NCBI GenBank assembly: GCA_003158855.1
Contig: PMLJ01000048.1
Location: forward strand, 66,594-130,593
Reading direction: 5' to 3'
Source: Acidimicrobiaceae bacterium
Lineage (GTDB): Bacteria > Actinomycetota > Acidimicrobiia > Acidimicrobiales > RAAP-2
DNA length: 64,000 nt
Made by a program: the position numbers and the translations under genes. A model generated the notes under the pieces. That model was not told the origin of the DNA, searched no databases, and worked only from the letters and a program-made list of their open reading frames with translations. This document shows, piece by piece, positions 60,869 to 64,000 of the stretch. The stretch's first letter is position 1; each line of letters opens with the position of its first letter.

Positions 60869-62035
60869 ATGATTGATTTCGTGAGCAGTGAATCGATCTC
60901 CGATCGCAACCGGCGCTGGGCCGCGACGATGGAGGGCTACGAAGGCGGAGCCGACGACGTCACCGTCGCCCACCAGGACTCGAAAGCGACGATCAACGTC
61001 GAGGGGGTGACGAGCGCCACCATCACCGGAACGCTTCGCGAGCGCGAGGCGCAGCTCGACGCGCAGCTCGTGAACGGCGCCACCCGCTCGCGTGGCGCGG
61101 GTGCGCGAGTGCGCGAGGAGGCGCCCGACGAGTACCGAACCTGCTTCGAACGCGACCGTGACCGGATCCTGCACTCGAGCGCGTTTCGCCGCCTCGCCGG
61201 AAAGACCCAGGTCTTCGTCTTTCCTGACGATCACATGCGCACCCGGCTCACCCACGCCCTGGAAGTCGCCCAGGTGGCGACCGGCGTGGCGCGCGCGGTG
61301 GGTCTCAACGTGGCGCTGACCGAAGCGATCGCGCTCGGCCACGACTGCGGCCACGGGCCCGGGGGCCACGCCAGCGAGGAGGCGCTCGAGCCGTACGTGC
61401 TCGGTGGATTCGATCACGCGACGTGGGGCGCCGACGTGTCGCTCCTGCCCCTCAATCTCTGCCTCGAGACCCTCGACGGCATTCGCAACCACTCCTGGTC
61501 GCGACCCGCTCCCGGCACCCCCGAAGGTGAGGTCGTCAGTTGGGCCGACCGCATTGCCTACGTCTGCCACGACTTCGAGGACGCGGTATCGGCCGGCATA
61601 GTGAGCGCGGACGATCTTCCCGCGCTCGTGCGCGATCGCTGCGGCGTGCGACGCGGCCAGCAACTCGGCGCCTTCATCAACACCATGATCCGAACGATTC
61701 GACTGACCGGCGTTATCGGGATGGACGCGCGCCACGCCGAGGCGCTCGCGGCGTTCCGGTCGTTCAACTACGAGTCGATCTACCTGCGCAGCGCTTCGCG
61801 CCAGCAGGCGTCGGCGGTCGTCGGGATGCTGCGGGCGCTCGTCGAGTACTACGCCGCCCATCCCCGGCTCATCCCCGACGTCGCCGAACAAGACAGCGAC
61901 GTCGAAAGCCCGTCGCGTGCGCTCGCGGAGGCGGTGGCCTACGTCGCGGGCATGACCGACCGGTTCGCGTGCCGCAGCGCGGTGTCGCTACTCGACTGGC
62001 CCATTGATCGACTGCCCAACGGGATTGACCGCTAG
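60869..62035 (+). CDS. dgt: dGTP triphosphohydrolase (HD-domain)
   Basis: HD-domain dNTP triphosphohydrolase, 388 residues from ATG 60869. Motifs: ERDRDRILHSSAFRRLAGKTQVF, RTRLTHALEVAQVA (first metal His), GHDCGHGPGGHASEE (HD motif), and SWADRIAYVCHD (final Asp). It cleaves dGTP and other dNTPs to nucleosides and triphosphate. About 85 residues precede the first motif, longer than usual, so an internal start is possible. Ends on a CTAG shared with the SDR gene. Confidence 0.9.
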   Translation: MIDFVSSESISDRNRRWAATMEGYEGGADDVTVAHQDSKATINVEGVTSATITGTLREREAQLDAQLVNGATRSRGAGARVREEAPDEYRTCFERDRDRILHSSAFRRLAGKTQVFVFPDDHMRTRLTHALEVAQVATGVARAVGLNVALTEAIALGHDCGHGPGGHASEEALEPYVLGGFDHATWGADVSLLPLNLCLETLDGIRNHSWSRPAPGTPEGEVVSWADRIAYVCHDFEDAVSAGIVSADDLPALVRDRCGVRRGQQLGAFINTMIRTIRLTGVIGMDARHAEALAAFRSFNYESIYLRSASRQQASAVVGMLRALVEYYAAHPRLIPDVAEQDSDVESPSRALAEAVAYVAGMTDRFACRSAVSLLDWPIDRLPNGIDR

Positions 62036-62877
62036 GGCTTGGTCGCCTTTTCGAGGTTGATCCCCGGAGGCGGTCCGCCGTCCATCCAGGCGGCTCGCTG
62101 CTCGGTGGTGCGGATGGCGGCGTGCTCGTGGGTGAGGATCCAGAACAACTTGTTGCGGATCGCGGTCTCGACCGCGATGGCGACCTCCGACGCGTCGATG
62201 CCGGCGTTCACCGCAGCGGACGCGAAGTCCGTGGCGGCCTTGGTCGCCGGCTTCTCGGTGTAGTTCACGAGCTCGTCGGGCATGTTGCGGTGCGACTCGT
62301 GGATCCGGGTGCGGACGAATCCGGGACAGAGCGCCGACACGCCCACGTTCCTTCCGCTGAGCAGAAGCTCGTGAAACAGGCACTCGGAGATTCCCACCAC
62401 CGCGAACTTGCTCGCGCAGTAGGCGCCCATCCCCGGAACGCCGCCAAGCCCCGCCAGCGAACCCGTGTTGACGACGTGGCCCTCGTTCTGTTCGAGGAAG
62501 ATCGGAACGAAGGCGTTGATGCCGTTGATCACGCCGTCGACGTTGACACCCATGACCCAGTCCCACACCTTCTTCGGCGTTCCAATGGCCGGGCCGCCTC
62601 CCACGCCCGCGTTGTTGAAGATCACGTGCGCGGTGCCGAACTCGGCGAGTGCGGCGTCGCGAAGGGCCAGCACGTCGGCTTCCTTGCTCACGTCGCCCAC
62701 GACCCCGATGGCGTTGGCGCCTTCGCTTCGCAGGTCCTCGAGAGCGGCGAACAGGGGCTCGGACTCGATGTCGCCGAGAACCAGGTTCATGCCCGACGAC
62801 GCGAGCTGACGCGCGGTGGCGAGTCCGATGCCGCTCGCCCCACCGGTTATTACCGCAGTCTTTCCTTGTAGCTCCAC
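62032..62877 (-). CDS. SDR family oxidoreductase
   Basis: Short-chain dehydrogenase of 281 residues: TGGASGIGLATA, NNAGVGGG, catalytic Ser in NTGSLAGLGG and YCASK. It is longer than a minimal SDR, with a C-terminal extension (about 240-281) that ends in WMDGGPPPGINL. It lacks the loop insertion seen in the mycofactocin-coupled SDR at 32026-32811. Substrate unknown. Confidence 0.9.
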   Translation of the reverse strand: MELQGKTAVITGGASGIGLATARQLASSGMNLVLGDIESEPLFAALEDLRSEGANAIGVVGDVSKEADVLALRDAALAEFGTAHVIFNNAGVGGGPAIGTPKKVWDWVMGVNVDGVINGINAFVPIFLEQNEGHVVNTGSLAGLGGVPGMGAYCASKFAVVGISECLFHELLLSGRNVGVSALCPGFVRTRIHESHRNMPDELVNYTEKPATKAATDFASAAVNAGIDASEVAIAVETAIRNKLFWILTHEHAAIRTTEQRAAWMDGGPPPGINLEKATKP

Positions 62878-62900
62878 AACCGCCCCCTGTGTTTGATGGA

Positions 62901-64000
62901 TTAAAGCAGTCTGAGTTCCTGACGATAGACGCGCGCCGGGCCCTGGGACGCCACATTCTTCGCCAACGCCTCAAACGCCTTCGCCACGTCGCTCTCGGGC
63001 GCCGCCACCACCACGGGCTCACCGCTGTCGCCGCCGATGCGCAGTTGCGTCTCGAGGGGAATCTGTCCGAGCAGCGCCACGCCCAGGTCCTTGGCCAGCT
63101 TCTCGCCGCCACCGGAACCGAAGATCTCGTAGCGCTGGCCGTCGTCGCCGGTGAACCAGCTCATGTTCTCGATGACGCCGCGAACGGCGAGCTTCAACTT
63201 GCGCGCGGCGTAGGCCGAGCGCTGGGCGACGCGCTGGGCCGCGGCCTGCGGGGTCGTCACCACGTACATCTCTATCCGCGGCAGCACCTCGGAAAGGGTG
63301 AGCGCGACGTCGCCGGTGCCCGGCGGCATGTCGATGAGCAGGAAGTCGGGCTCGTCCCACCACGCCTCGGTCACGAGCTGCTCGATGGCCTTGTGCAGCA
63401 TTGGTCCGCGCCAGATGACCGGCTGTTCGTCGGGCACGAAGTAGCCCATCGAGACGCAGCGCACCCCGTGCGCCAGCGTCGGGATGACCGTGTCACCGAG
63501 CACGATGGGGTCGTTCACCGCGCCGAGCATCTTGGGCAGCGAGAACCCGTAGACGTCGGCGTCGAGCACGCCGACCTGGTAGCCGGCCCGGGCGAGGGAG
63601 ATCGCGAGATTGACCGTCACCGACGACTTCCCGACGCCGCCCTTGCCCGAGGAGATCCCGAGGATCCGGGTCTTCGAAAGCTTGTCCATGAAACGCGGCT
63701 GGGGGTCGCCGTGGTCGTGCTGACCGGGGCCCTTCTCGCCCGCCATAGCCCCGCGAAGAAAGTTGCGCAGTCCGAGTCGCTCATCGTCGTTCATCGCTCG
63801 CACCACCACACTGGCCCCGGGAGCCTTCTCGCCGATGGCCGCCTCGAGCACGGCCAAATTCGGCCAGCCGGTGACCGGAAGGACAAGCTCGACGCGCACC
63901 GAGCCGTTCACCTCGCCAATGGCGCCGAGGAAGCCCAGCTCGCCCAGGGTGCGTATTAACTGCGGTTCGACGATGCTTTCGAGTTCACTGCGGAGTTGGG
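62901..64000 (-). CDS. mrp: Mrp/ApbC iron-sulfur carrier ATPase (5' end outside window)
   Basis: MinD-like P-loop ATPase for Fe-S cluster loading. The minus-strand frame stays open to base 64000: the last visible residues before the NGSVRVELVLPV segment read ESIVEPQLIRTLGELGF, i.e. the MIP18/DUF59 domain. The P-loop is GISSGKGGVGKSSVTVNLA with VDADVYGFSLPKML (deviant Walker A) and DFLLIDMPPGTGD. No CxxC near the C-terminus was seen. A start at 63911 would cut the DUF59 domain, so the gene continues beyond the window. Confidence 0.93.
   Translation of the reverse strand, partial: QLRSELESIVEPQLIRTLGELGFLGAIGEVNGSVRVELVLPVTGWPNLAVLEAAIGEKAPGASVVVRAMNDDERLGLRNFLRGAMAGEKGPGQHDHGDPQPRFMDKLSKTRILGISSGKGGVGKSSVTVNLAISLARAGYQVGVLDADVYGFSLPKMLGAVNDPIVLGDTVIPTLAHGVRCVSMGYFVPDEQPVIWRGPMLHKAIEQLVTEAWWDEPDFLLIDMPPGTGDVALTLSEVLPRIEMYVVTTPQAAAQRVAQRSAYAARKLKLAVRGVIENMSWFTGDDGQRYEIFGSGGGEKLAKDLGVALLGQIPLETQLRIGGDSGEPVVVAAPESDVAKAFEALAKNVASQGPARVYRQELRLL

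Noticed and set aside
1-64000. Mobile elements, prophage, CRISPR arrays, toxin-antitoxin or restriction systems
   Set aside because: No transposase, integrase, terminal inverted repeats, direct-repeat arrays or nuclease/methylase pairs were recognised on either strand.

Overview
The window is a 64 kb, GC-rich, densely packed piece of an actinobacterial chromosome. Support for Actinobacteria comes from a WhiB-family regulator, a PdtaS-type histidine kinase, a complete-looking mycofactocin core operon, the histidine-phosphatase/DUF3090/SCO1664-family trio, a DUF3107 protein, an orphan FrhB-like protein and a Rho factor with a basic Asn/Gln/Arg-rich insertion. The gene mix would suit a deep-branching class such as Acidimicrobiia, but that placement is inference. 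No phage, transposase, integrase or CRISPR array was seen.

Layout. 1-5.3 kb: rho (3' end outside the window) and the aspartate-family genes lysA-hom-thrC. 5.3-11.3 kb: a tRNA-Arg(CCG) and a 1721-residue secreted multidomain protein (Gly-rich region, FN3 and Ig-like modules, C-terminal OmpA-like domain). 11.3-15.9 kb: pyruvate kinase and a B12-type ABC importer (btuF-btuC-btuD) behind a cobalamin riboswitch. 15.9-21.8 kb: cydA-cydB-cydD-cydC (cytochrome bd oxidase and its assembly exporter), with a perfect inverted repeat at the presumed cydA transcription start. 21.9-31.8 kb: a sulfur/thiol-redox island. 32.0-38.2 kb: mycofactocin genes mftA-B-C-D plus a mycofactocin-coupled SDR on the minus strand, divergent mftF, and an NDMA-type zinc alcohol dehydrogenase. 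38.3-64 kb: mostly housekeeping genes (argS, aconitase, SulP transporter, PIG-L deacetylase, DEAD-box helicase, Bcp, DedA, Fpg/Nei glycosylase, DHA2 exporter, ETF alpha/beta, GDPD, WhiB, PdtaS, PHP phosphatase, dGTPase, SDR) and the 5'-truncated mrp.

The most interesting part is 21.9-31.8 kb. Four near-identical palindromes (ATACCC-n4-GGGTAT type) lie in promoter regions. They flank a DUF2892-CsoR-(CoA-disulfide reductase/rhodanese)-Cys-rich operon, an MMPL transporter, a divergent pair (Cys-rich protein-methyltransferase-glutaredoxin against thioredoxin) and a second divergent pair (sulfide:quinone oxidoreductase-small protein-VKOR against a second CsoR). Both CsoR-family repressors keep two cysteines but lack the copper-binding histidine, as in persulfide-sensing CstR. 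I infer a reactive-sulfur-responsive regulon with two paralogous repressors and two paralogous, largely uncharacterised Cys-rich small proteins, next to cytochrome bd, a sulfide-tolerant oxidase.

Four convergent gene pairs end on a shared CTAG, which reflects strong genome compaction.
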